From Ruminococcus sp. UBA946 (GTDB lineage: Bacteria > Bacillota > Clostridia > Oscillospirales > Ruminococcaceae): a stretch of DNA of 5,173 nucleotides. Position numbers and translations under genes: made by a program. Under the pieces are notes generated by a model. The model did no database searches. It was not told the DNA's origin and worked only from the letters and a program-made list of their open reading frames with translations. Shown in pieces: positions 1 to 5,173 of this stretch. The stretch covers positions 1 to 5,173 of the forward strand of contig DBCY01000041.1 of the NCBI GenBank assembly GCA_002293295.1. The letters are read 5' to 3'. The stretch's first letter is position 1. Each line of letters opens with the position of its first letter.

Positions 1-126
1 TGGAGTGCGGAAAAGGGAATAAAACGGAGCAGTCTGAGGTACTGGCTGGAGAGGGTGGACGAATTATCGGACGGAGCAGAAGTAAAATTCGCTGAGGTAA
101 AAAGCAAAGGCGGTGAAAAACGGTGA
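1..126 (+). pseudogene. tnpA: IS66 TnpA (OrfA) accessory protein, C-terminal fragment
   Basis: Frame 1 is open from the window edge to TGA at 124-126 and gives 41 residues. They include a GIKRSSLRYWLERV stretch, typical of the end of the helix-turn-helix region of IS66 OrfA proteins (GI..s.l.YWl). The tail is charged and lysine-rich. The N-terminal part is cut by the window edge, so this gene itself may be intact; it is called a pseudogene because the element it belongs to is defective. Its stop overlaps the GTG start of the tnpB fragment by four bases (GTGA, 123-126), the tight coupling normal for this family. OrfA is an accessory protein of transposition of uncertain exact role. Confidence 0.7.
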
Positions 127-200
127 TAATCCAAGCGCCGCAAAAAATATATATCTCGTCCGCAAATGTAGATATGAGGAAATCAATCTGCTCTTATTGA
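123..200 (+). pseudogene. tnpB: IS66 TnpB (OrfB) N-terminal stub
   Basis: From GTG at 123 the frame reads MIIQAPQKIYISSANVDMRK and then SI before leaving the family pattern. IS66 TnpB proteins start this way: a short leader, an IYL/IYI strand, then a conserved DMRK-(S/G)-I motif. Intact TnpB is about 115 residues. Here only ~22 residues survive and the frame stops at 198-200, just past the join to tnpC sequence. There is no obvious separate Shine-Dalgarno, consistent with translational coupling to tnpA. The stub is too short to function. Confidence 0.75.
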
Positions 201-375
201 AAAAAGCCTTGTTTCGCTAAGCCTTATGGCATATATCATGAATCAGAAATTTACCAACGCCATGCCTTTATACCGTCAAGAGCAGGAACTGGCGCGTATG
301 GGAGTGAAGCTTTCCCGTCAGACTATGGCTAATTGGATGATTTCAGGTGGGGCTGGTTTGACGCTTACTTATTAA
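190..375 (+). pseudogene. tnpC: IS66 TnpC transposase, internal fragment
   Basis: Frame 1 from about 190 to 342 encodes a mid-protein segment of the IS66 DDE transposase. Recognisable pieces are a K-S-L-V-S-x-S-L-M-A-Y-I run, then QKFTNAMPLYRQEQELARMG, then LSRQTMANWMI. These match the conserved PLYRQE and SRQT-x-NW blocks that precede the catalytic core in this family. The DDE catalytic residues and both ends of the protein are absent. After NWMI the reading runs straight into the element's right terminus (residues SGGAGLTLTY) and stops at TAA 373-375. The fragment has no start signal of its own and lies in a different frame from the tnpB stub, so it is dead. Confidence 0.8.
351..368 (-). 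repeat. IS66-type right terminal inverted repeat
   Basis: Read on the minus strand the sequence is GTAAGCGTCAAACCAGCC. IS66-family elements typically begin with GTAAGCG at their termini, and this lies just downstream of the tnpC remnant in the orientation expected for the right end. The exact outer boundary (368) is taken from the GTAA terminus. It cannot be confirmed without the left end. Confidence 0.6.
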
Positions 376-380
376 GCGTC
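360..380. repeat. Inverted repeat GACGCTTA / TAAGCGTC across the IS66 end
   Basis: The arms at 360-367 and 373-380 are perfect 8-bp inverted complements separated by five bases (CTTAT). The left arm is the IS66 right terminus. The right arm, extended to 373-390, also resembles an IS66 terminus in the opposite orientation, matching about 13 of 18 positions of the 351-368 repeat with gaps not allowed. This could be a trace of a second IS end or a chance palindrome at the insertion site. Confidence 0.5.
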
Positions 381-390
381 GTATCAACCT

Positions 391-420
391 TTGCTTTTTG
401 CTTCGCTGTGTTCATAAAAT
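391..420 (+). promoter_or_regulatory. Weak candidate sigma-A promoter for the sigma factor operon
   Basis: TTGCTT at 391-396 and TAAAAT at 415-420 are separated by 18 bases. The -10 matches consensus at five of six positions but the -35 at only three. Initiation would be near 427, giving a leader of about 80 bases. The rest of 376-506 holds no gene. An alternative -10-like CATAAT lies at 462-467 without a good -35, and no clear ECF-type promoter was found. The position, just outside the IS66 remnant, is reasonable, but the call is tentative. Confidence 0.3.
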
Positions 421-470
421 ATTTACATTAAATTCCGTGTCTTTTCCTTTTAAAAACAAGTCATAATAAA

Positions 471-482
471 TGAAAGCTTTCA
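471..482. promoter_or_regulatory. 12-bp perfect palindrome in the sigma factor leader
   Basis: TGAAAGCTTTCA is its own reverse complement. It lies between the candidate promoter and the Shine-Dalgarno, 10 bases before the latter, in the only non-coding stretch ahead of the operon. It could be a small operator or chance; it contains a HindIII-type hexamer, and AAAGCTTT also recurs inside coding sequence nearby. Confidence 0.3.
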
Positions 483-492
483 AATCGGGAAA

Positions 493-500
493 AAGGAGGA
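493..500 (+). promoter_or_regulatory. Shine-Dalgarno that fixes the TTG start of the sigma factor
   Basis: AAGGAGGA ends seven bases before TTG at 507. This near-perfect site supports the unusual TTG start, and no ATG nearby in the same frame is better placed. Confidence 0.85.
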
Positions 501-506
501 ACAGGC

Positions 507-1079
507 TTGACTGACAAACAGATAACATCGTTATTGACCAGCAGTCCGTCAACGGGCTTAAGGGAGCTTATTAACCAGTATACGGATTTGCTTACCGCTG
601 TCGTTTCGCGGATACTTAAAAACCCGCAGGATGTCGAGGAATGCGTCGCCGATACATTCATAAGTATGTGGAAAACGCTTCACCGGCTTGAAAAACCCGA
701 GGGTATAAAGGGTTATTTGATATGCACTGCGCGGAACAATGCGATTGACCGGTATAATAAGCTGAAAAAGCAGCGCCTGAATTGCAATTTCATACCGGAT
801 GAAACGGAAATAATCTCAGGCGAGGATATGGAGCTTTCTGTTATTGACAGCGAATTTATCGATGAGCTTCAGGGACTTATTATGAAAATGTCCGCGGTAA
901 ACAGGGAGATTTTCACGAGAAAGCTTTTTATGTTTGAAACGGACAGGGAAATCGCCGTTGCGGTGGGATTAAGCGAAACCCAGGTAAAAGCGCGTCTGTA
1001 CCGCGGAAGAAAACGCCTGAAAAAAGAATTTGATGAAAGGGGCGGCTGCAATGAAAATACCGTTCTTAAAACAGTTTGA
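507..1079 (+). CDS. ECF-type RNA polymerase sigma factor (sigma-70 family)
   Basis: This 190-residue protein directs RNA polymerase to a specific promoter set. It has the two-domain layout of ECF sigma factors. Sigma region 2 spans about residues 24-88; region 2.2 carries DVEECVADTFISMWK (42-56), which binds the polymerase clamp, and regions 2.3-2.4 carry GYLICTARNNAIDRYNK (69-85), which melt and read the -10. Region 4 spans about 121-175; its helix-turn-helix TDREIAVAVGLSETQVKARL (145-164) and the basic RGRKRLKK (166-173) read the -35. No region 1.1 or full region 3 is present, and the length is normal for the class. The start is TTG at 507, chosen for the strong AAGGAGGA upstream. The 3' end overlaps the next gene by 29 bases, which indicates co-expression with its probable membrane anti-sigma partner. 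The ECF subgroup and target regulon cannot be named from this sequence; autoregulation is common in the family but no matching promoter was found upstream. Confidence 0.93.
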   Translation: MTDKQITSLLTSSPSTGLRELINQYTDLLTAVVSRILKNPQDVEECVADTFISMWKTLHRLEKPEGIKGYLICTARNNAIDRYNKLKKQRLNCNFIPDETEIISGEDMELSVIDSEFIDELQGLIMKMSAVNREIFTRKLFMFETDREIAVAVGLSETQVKARLYRGRKRLKKEFDERGGCNENTVLKTV

Positions 1080-3459
1080 TAAATACAGTATAGTCTATGA
1101 AAACAATCCGGATATAAAAGAAGTCAGCCCGGACAGGATATATGAGCTTGTTTCAGCCAGGATTGACATTAATGAAAGCTTTTTATTTTCAAAAGCCGCC
1201 GGTAAGCCTTCCGCCTTCAGGCGTTTCGCCGTGCTGCCCGCAGTTGTCGCCGTTATAGTCATGATTATGGGTATAACCGTCGTCGCGTATTATTTAAGCG
1301 TCAGCGACTTGTTTAAAGACACTCTGAACGAGCTTTCGCCGGACGGCAGTATAGCTCCGCTTTCCGAAATGGCTCCTCTGGTAGAAAAATCGGGTATGCT
1401 CGTAAACAAAACTTCCTCGGACGGCGATATAGACATTACCGTGCACGGGGTTGCCGGGGACGGAAAAAGCCTGAAAATACTGCTGGATATTGAAAATACG
1501 GCAGGCGAACCGCTTGCGGTTAAGCTTGATGACGGAACATACTCAACCGGCGGGATTCATTTCGGCAGAATAAAAATGCGTACGGAAGACACGGTTGAAG
1601 ATGAGTGGCTGAGCGGGAAACCCGACGGATACCTTGCACATCCTTTTGATATATTTCTGTCTGTTCCGGAGCTTCCGGAAGACGGCAGTTTCGCAACCAT
1701 CCCTATGGCGGATATTAATTTCGACAGTTACGAAAGTATTCCGGAAGGAAACAAAGCGGCATACCTTATCGATATGGCAATTCCGGAAGCGGACAAGGAT
1801 GCACTGATTGGCAAAACGCTTTACCTTGATTTGGATTATATCGTGCAGACCGATAAAATTATGATTGAAGATACCAACCTTGACTGTATCGTTTCTGACG
1901 GAAGCTGGAGCTTTGAAATCCCGCTCGGTTTTGAAAATACCATACGAAGTATGGAAATAAACAAAGATATAAATATTAACGGGATTAATGCGGATTCGCT
2001 AAGTCTCGAGATTTCACCTTATATCATGACAGTGGAATTTTCCGTTTCTGAATCAAGTATTTCAGACATTGAAGATACTTACGGAAATGCGGTAAACTTT
2101 AATGAAACCGCAGAAATTGTAATGAAAAACGGCAGTAAAATGCAAGCGGAGTTAAGAAGCTCGAGGATTGATTATCAAATGGAAAATTCACAAATATCAG
2201 CCGGTATTTTAAATACATTATTCATATTTGATGCGGTGATAGACCCCGGACAGGTCGAAACCGTTGTGTTTTACGGAACGGAACTGACCGGTATGGCAGA
2301 TAAGCCCGAAACCGCCGTGAATACGCCGGTTAAAACTGAACAGGTTATTAATATGAACGAAAAGAAACCGGATAAAGAAATAACGGATGATGAAACGGAG
2401 ACCGAAAACGGTAAAGCGGTTATAAATTCTGAAAGGACGGTAATTTCAGAATATGATTACTTCAATCATTACCTTGTTGATGAAAGCGGTGAAATCTATT
2501 ATATCGGTTATGATACGGGCGCAGAGGACGCAGATATTCTGACCCTGGACGGCAATGGCATTATAGCCGCTTTAGCAAAGCTCCCGGGAGGCGTCGGAGA
2601 TATAAGAGTTAAACAAACCGGCGGCAATATATCCGTACTGTATAATACCGTGTCAAAACCCGGTTCTTCTTATGACGGGGCAGTGTTCCATAAATTCGAT
2701 AAGAACCTGAAGCCGCTGGGTAATTATGATTTCACTTTATTCGGCAAAGGACTCCAGTATATTGATGTAAACGACAGTAAAGCATGCTATGTAAAAGGCG
2801 GCAGAGGCAACAGCCTTTATACTGCCGATTATGACGGCGGCAATGAAAAGCTCCTTTATACCCTTGAGCCGGAAGCGGGGAAGACCATATATTTTCAGGA
2901 AGTTGTATTGAATGAGAATTACGCCGCTTTCATATCGGAGCCGGCAGGGGGCTATACTTATGTTTCCGATACGCGTAATCCTGAAAATGTCACAAGAACC
3001 GGCAGCGCTTCATACTGTTATTACGGTGTGATAGATTTAAGGACAGGCGAAGCAAGCGTATTAAAGGGCGGTTTTCACGGCAGGCTGAAAGCGTTCGGCG
3101 ATACTTTCCTGTGGCACGGTTACCCGGAAGGTTCCTGGAATAATGAGCTTCCGAGTGAAATTATAACCTTCAAGGACGGCAAATTCAATGCCATGGAAAC
3201 AAAAACCGGACAGGAAGTCCTGACAGCAGCCGCCGACAATGACGGCAGAATAATAACGGCTGATTCCGGCGAATCCTACGGCGACAGTATATTAATAAGG
3301 ATTTATGAAAACGGTTCGTGTATAAAAGAAATCACAGAAGACATAGGCCAGCCGTTCGGACTGGGTAATATCAGAGCCAATAACGGGGTTATAGCATTAA
3401 GCTATACGACTTCATCCGGCGGTAAAATCAAGGGAAACGTTAAATTAATTTCTTATTAA
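1051..3459 (+). CDS. Membrane-anchored DUF4179-like probable anti-sigma factor with C-terminal propeller-like domain
   Basis: The protein has 802 residues from ATG 1051, which has AAAGGGG 8 bases upstream; earlier in-frame starts (TTG 1030, ATG 1033) lack a good site. Residues 1-58 form a short cytoplasmic segment with no Cys or His, so it is not a zinc-type (ZAS) anti-sigma domain. One membrane helix lies at about 60-82 after the basic FRRF. The part outside the cell begins with a region resembling DUF4179 proteins (about 84-175, with DGDIDITVHGVAGDGKSLKI), followed by beta-rich sequence with WSFEIPL (286-292) and SLSLEISPY (316-324), similar in style to the DUF5643-type module that often follows DUF4179. 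An acidic/polar linker (about 415-460) leads to residues 461-802, which contain recurring strand-turn patterns such as LYTADYDGGNEKLL (589-602) and VIDLRTGEASVL (660-671), suggesting a TolB/DUF5050-like beta-propeller. Position directly after an ECF sigma gene, with a 29-base overlap, supports an anti-sigma role in which the N-terminus holds the sigma factor and the outer domains sense a signal. Function, ligand and fold of the C-terminus are inferred. Confidence 0.8.
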   Translation: MKIPFLKQFDKYSIVYENNPDIKEVSPDRIYELVSARIDINESFLFSKAAGKPSAFRRFAVLPAVVAVIVMIMGITVVAYYLSVSDLFKDTLNELSPDGSIAPLSEMAPLVEKSGMLVNKTSSDGDIDITVHGVAGDGKSLKILLDIENTAGEPLAVKLDDGTYSTGGIHFGRIKMRTEDTVEDEWLSGKPDGYLAHPFDIFLSVPELPEDGSFATIPMADINFDSYESIPEGNKAAYLIDMAIPEADKDALIGKTLYLDLDYIVQTDKIMIEDTNLDCIVSDGSWSFEIPLGFENTIRSMEINKDININGINADSLSLEISPYIMTVEFSVSESSISDIEDTYGNAVNFNETAEIVMKNGSKMQAELRSSRIDYQMENSQISAGILNTLFIFDAVIDPGQVETVVFYGTELTGMADKPETAVNTPVKTEQVINMNEKKPDKEITDDETETENGKAVINSERTVISEYDYFNHYLVDESGEIYYIGYDTGAEDADILTLDGNGIIAALAKLPGGVGDIRVKQTGGNISVLYNTVSKPGSSYDGAVFHKFDKNLKPLGNYDFTLFGKGLQYIDVNDSKACYVKGGRGNSLYTADYDGGNEKLLYTLEPEAGKTIYFQEVVLNENYAAFISEPAGGYTYVSDTRNPENVTRTGSASYCYYGVIDLRTGEASVLKGGFHGRLKAFGDTFLWHGYPEGSWNNELPSEIITFKDGKFNAMETKTGQEVLTAAADNDGRIITADSGESYGDSILIRIYENGSCIKEITEDIGQPFGLGNIRANNGVIALSYTTSSGGKIKGNVKLISY

Positions 3460-3470
3460 GTCATAACTAT

Positions 3471-3524
3471 CACAGAAAAATAAAGGATGCCTTCAATAAA
3501 AGTGAAAGGCGTCCTTTTTCTGTG
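3471..3524 (+). terminator. Rho-independent terminator of the sigma/anti-sigma operon
   Basis: The hairpin starts 12 bases after the stop codon. The core stem pairs AAAGGATGCCTT (3482-3493) with AAGGCGTCCTTT (3506-3517), with one T-G wobble. The flanks extend it, CACAGAAAAA (3471-3480) pairing with TTTTTCTGTG (3515-3524) in an alternative register with small bulges. The stem is followed by CTTTTTCTGTGTTTGT. An A-rich run precedes the core, so it might act in both directions, but no minus-strand gene converges on it here. Confidence 0.88.
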
Positions 3525-3525
3525 T

Positions 3526-3555
3526 TTGTCATATTTATCTATAATTTTTTATAAT
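3526..3555 (+). promoter_or_regulatory. Candidate distal sigma-A promoter of the glutamine synthetase gene
   Basis: TTGTCA (3526-3531) and TATAAT (3550-3555) are separated by 18 bases. The -10 is a perfect consensus and the -35 matches five of six positions. It begins directly after the terminator. Initiation would be near 3562, placing it about 55-60 bases upstream of the second promoter's start. The surrounding DNA is very AT-rich, so some -10-like matches are expected by chance. Confidence 0.5.
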
Positions 3556-3612
3556 TATAATAGTGATTTAGTTTTTTATAACCATTGTAAATTATAAGAA
3601 AAAGTGTTATAA
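3549..3612. repeat. Cluster of TTATAA hexamers in the glutamine synthetase promoter region
   Basis: The self-complementary TTATAA occurs at 3549-3554, 3555-3560, 3576-3581, 3592-3597 and 3607-3612; the last overlaps the proximal -10. The final three are spaced 16 and 15 bases apart start to start. The region is strongly AT-rich, so the cluster may be compositional rather than a set of protein sites. Confidence 0.4.
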
Positions 3613-3613
3613 T
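3585..3613 (+). promoter_or_regulatory. Proximal extended -10 sigma-A promoter of the glutamine synthetase gene
   Basis: TTGTAA (3585-3590), a 17-base spacer, then TGTTATAAT (3605-3613), which combines an extended -10 TGn with a perfect TATAAT. Initiation is expected near 3620, giving a leader of about 89 bases. The AT-rich DNA upstream (3531-3584) could act as an UP element. A GlnR-type TGTNA-N7-TNACA operator was looked for and not found. Confidence 0.72.
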
Positions 3614-3629
3614 TTAATGGTATTTTACA

Positions 3630-3704
3630 GTTTAACGCTTAAAAACTGCGGTTATGCCTTCCCTTTTAATGCGTTAAACGGTATATCTGAAATTATGGAG
3701 GGTG
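3630..3704 (+). promoter_or_regulatory. Structured glnA leader: long stem-loop whose loop can pair with the Shine-Dalgarno
   Basis: Bases 3630-3644 pair with 3664-3679 in a 15-bp stem interrupted only by a bulged T at 3670 (outer arms GTTTAACGC and GCGTTAAAC are perfect). The loop is 19 bases (3645-3663) and contains CCTTCC at 3657-3662. That run can pair with the Shine-Dalgarno GGAGGG at 3697-3702, with one U-G wobble and two more possible wobble pairs. Both pairings together would form an H-type pseudoknot with 17 bases (3680-3696) bridging the stem, hiding the ribosome site. It starts about 10 bases after the predicted transcription start. I do not recognise it as a known riboswitch class, including the cyanobacterial/marine glutamine-binding glnA motif. 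The outer arms could instead be a DNA operator. Confidence 0.5.
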
Positions 3705-3708
3705 TTAT

Positions 3709-5139
3709 ATGTTCGCTACGCTGGAACAGGCAAAGGATTTCTGCTCGGAAAATAATATCAATATGGTTGATTTCATGATGATTGACCTTGACGGAAGATG
3801 GCGCCACCTCACGATGCCAATGGCAAGGTTTACCGAGGACACTTTAGTCAGCGGAATAGGCTTCGACGGTTCAAATTACGGTTTTGCCGCGGTTGAAAAA
3901 AGCGACATGGTTTTTATACCCGATTTAAAGTCGGCTTTCGTCGATAAGTTCGCCGAGGTTCCCACCCTTGCCATGATAGGGGATGTCTTCGTAATCGGCC
4001 TGCCCGATAATTACCGCTTTGACCAGGACCCCCGCAACGTCGCCTTCCATGCCGAGGAATATCTTAAATCCACGGGCATTGCCGACGAAATGCGGATTGG
4101 TCCTGAATTTGAGTTCCATGTTTTCGACCATGTAAGCTACCGGACGGCTTCCAACAACACGGGGTTTAAGGTTGATTCAAACGAGGCTGAATGGAATTCG
4201 GGCAATGAAGACTTTAACCTCGGCTATAAGGTGCCGAAAAAAGCCGGCTACCATACGGCGCCCCCCCTTGACAAGCTTGCCGGATTCAGGAGCAGGGTTA
4301 CGTTAATAATGGAGGAGCAGGGAATCGCTGTCAAATACCACCATCATGAGGTCAGCGGTTCGGGACAGCTTGAAATTGAGGTAGAATTCGGCGGAATGCT
4401 CGAAATGGCTGACAAGACCATGATGACCAAATACATAATAAAAAATGCCGCCGTTAAGGAAAATAAAACAGTGACCTTCATGCCGAAGCCTATTTTCGGC
4501 GAAGCCGGTAACGGAATGCATGTTCATATGCATCTTTTCAAGGACGGCAAGCCCCTGTTTTATGATAAGGACGGATACTCCCAGCTTTCGGAAACGGCGC
4601 TTTATTTTATAGGGGGACTGCTTAAGCATGCAAAGGCATTGTGCGCCTTGACAAACCCCAGCACAAACTCATACAAGCGGCTTGTCCCGGGGTATGAAGC
4701 TCCTGTGACAATAGGTTACGCGACCTCAAACAGAAGCTCGGTAATAAGGATTCCGGCTTATGCCAAAGCACCCGACAAAAAGCGTTTTGAGCTGAGGAAC
4801 CCCGACGGAACCTGCAACCCCTATTATGCATACGCGGCTATTCTTATGGCGGGAATAGACGGCATTCAGAATAAAACCGACCCAAAAGCCGAAGGGTACG
4901 GTCCTTATGACTTCAACCTCTATAAGATTTCCGACGAGGAAAAAAAGAAAATCAAGCAGCTTCCGCGTTCACTGGGCGAAGCCCTCGACTGCCTTGAAAA
5001 TGACCATGAATTCCTGACAAAGGGCGGGGTTTTCCCCGAAAAGCTCATAGAACTATGGCTCAAAAATAAAAGGGACGACGCGGCGCGTTATAATATCACT
5101 CCTCAGCCCATTGAATACGAAATGTATTATGATTTGTGA
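3709..5139 (+). CDS. glnA: Type I glutamine synthetase, GSI-beta-like
   Basis: This 476-residue cytoplasmic enzyme makes glutamine from glutamate, ammonia and ATP, and type I members form dodecamers. The beta-grasp N-terminus holds FDGSN (52-56), contributing the conserved Asp of the neighbouring active site. The catalytic domain carries GPEFEFHVFD with metal ligands E133 and E135, HHHEV...GQLE with E214 and E222, GMHVHMHL with H271, the R324 and E330 loop (YKRLVPGYE), NRSSVIRIP with R342, and FELRNPDGTCNPYYAYAA with E361 and R363. The segment at about 145-180 (WNSG...GYHTAPP) and the C-terminus (TPQPIEYEMYYDL) resemble E. coli-type GSI-beta rather than Bacillus-type GSI-alpha. Y405 in NLYKISDEE aligns with the E. 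coli adenylylation tyrosine (Y397). All expected catalytic residues seem present, and the length is normal. ATG 3709 follows GGAGGG by six bases. It is likely monocistronic from its own promoters; no adenylyltransferase or PII gene is visible. The 34 bases after the stop hold no recognised terminator. Confidence 0.96.
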   Translation: MFATLEQAKDFCSENNINMVDFMMIDLDGRWRHLTMPMARFTEDTLVSGIGFDGSNYGFAAVEKSDMVFIPDLKSAFVDKFAEVPTLAMIGDVFVIGLPDNYRFDQDPRNVAFHAEEYLKSTGIADEMRIGPEFEFHVFDHVSYRTASNNTGFKVDSNEAEWNSGNEDFNLGYKVPKKAGYHTAPPLDKLAGFRSRVTLIMEEQGIAVKYHHHEVSGSGQLEIEVEFGGMLEMADKTMMTKYIIKNAAVKENKTVTFMPKPIFGEAGNGMHVHMHLFKDGKPLFYDKDGYSQLSETALYFIGGLLKHAKALCALTNPSTNSYKRLVPGYEAPVTIGYATSNRSSVIRIPAYAKAPDKKRFELRNPDGTCNPYYAYAAILMAGIDGIQNKTDPKAEGYGPYDFNLYKISDEEKKKIKQLPRSLGEALDCLENDHEFLTKGGVFPEKLIELWLKNKRDDAARYNITPQPIEYEMYYDL

Positions 5140-5173
5140 GTCAGATTAAAATATATAATGCGTACTGAACAAT

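Larger units (their letters stand above)
1..368 (+). mobile_element. IS66-family insertion sequence, right-end remnant with internal deletions
   Basis: Three consecutive fragments match the usual IS66 order tnpA-tnpB-tnpC, all on the plus strand, followed by a right terminus at 351-368. Only about 250 bases separate the end of tnpA from that terminus, where an intact element would carry a full tnpB and a tnpC of roughly 1.5 kb. Two deletions are inferred: one joins tnpB codon ~22 to the middle of tnpC (junction near 186-192), and one joins tnpC near base 342 to the right end. The element cannot make a transposase from this copy. The left end lies outside the window. If IS66 elements make 8-bp target duplications as known for the family, the right copy would be 369-376 (TTATTAAG), but the left partner is not visible. 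Confidence 0.8.

Noticed and set aside
384..412. Possible ECF-type promoter (TCAACCTTT with a downstream -10) that would suggest autoregulation
   Set aside because: At the usual 16-base spacing there is no CGT-type -10, only CTGT, so the match is not convincing.
461..1051. Minus-strand open frames opposite the sigma factor gene (461-661, 869-1051)
   Set aside because: They lie antisense to a well-supported sigma factor, show no family motifs and have no convincing ribosome sites.
1171..1195. Second copy of the leader palindrome motif inside the anti-sigma gene
   Set aside because: It reads TGAAAGCTTTTTA, is not a palindrome over 12 bases, and is explained by coding sequence.
3585..3630. GlnR-type operator in the glutamine synthetase promoter
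   Set aside because: TGT and ACA half-sites occur but not with the TGTNA-N7-TNACA arrangement.
3925..4831. Minus-strand open frames opposite glutamine synthetase (3925-4131, 4303-4629, 4622-4831)
   Set aside because: They are the mirror of a highly conserved enzyme gene, and their products look like random reverse-strand translation.
5134..5159. Promoter at the right edge (TATAAT at 5154-5159)
   Set aside because: The nearest -35-like TTGTGA is only 14 bases upstream, and the window ends before any gene, so nothing supports it.

Overview
The window looks like chromosomal DNA from a Clostridia-type Firmicute. The supporting signs are moderate GC, strong AGGAGG-like ribosome binding sites, a TTG start, sigma-A-type promoters with AT-rich upstream DNA, and an ECF sigma factor coupled to a DUF4179-like membrane anti-sigma protein. 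The assignment is inferred from gene families; no rRNA or other direct marker is present.

Layout: bases 1-368 are the decayed right end of an IS66-family insertion sequence. The tail of tnpA, the first ~22 codons of tnpB and a mid fragment of tnpC are fused by deletions and run into a right terminal inverted repeat. Bases 369-506 are a non-coding leader with a weak candidate promoter and a 12-bp palindrome. Bases 507-1079 encode an ECF-type sigma factor. It overlaps by 29 bases a gene (1051-3459) for an ~802-residue single-pass membrane protein with a short cytoplasmic N-terminus, a DUF4179-like extracellular part and a large C-terminal beta-rich, propeller-like domain. The pair is read here as a sigma/anti-sigma module, with the propeller-like domain as candidate sensor. 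A strong hairpin terminator (3471-3524) closes this operon.

Bases 3525-3708 are the control region of the next gene. They hold two candidate sigma-A promoters, several TTATAA repeats, and a leader with a 15-bp stem-loop whose loop can pair with the Shine-Dalgarno sequence. The gene (3709-5139) encodes a complete type I glutamine synthetase that resembles the GSI-beta (enterobacterial) subtype and keeps the tyrosine equivalent to the E. coli adenylylation site. The last 34 bases are non-coding in this window.

The two transcription units appear independent. The most notable items are the glnA leader fold, which may control translation initiation, and the anti-sigma/propeller architecture. I see no defence system, CRISPR array, tRNA or rRNA here.
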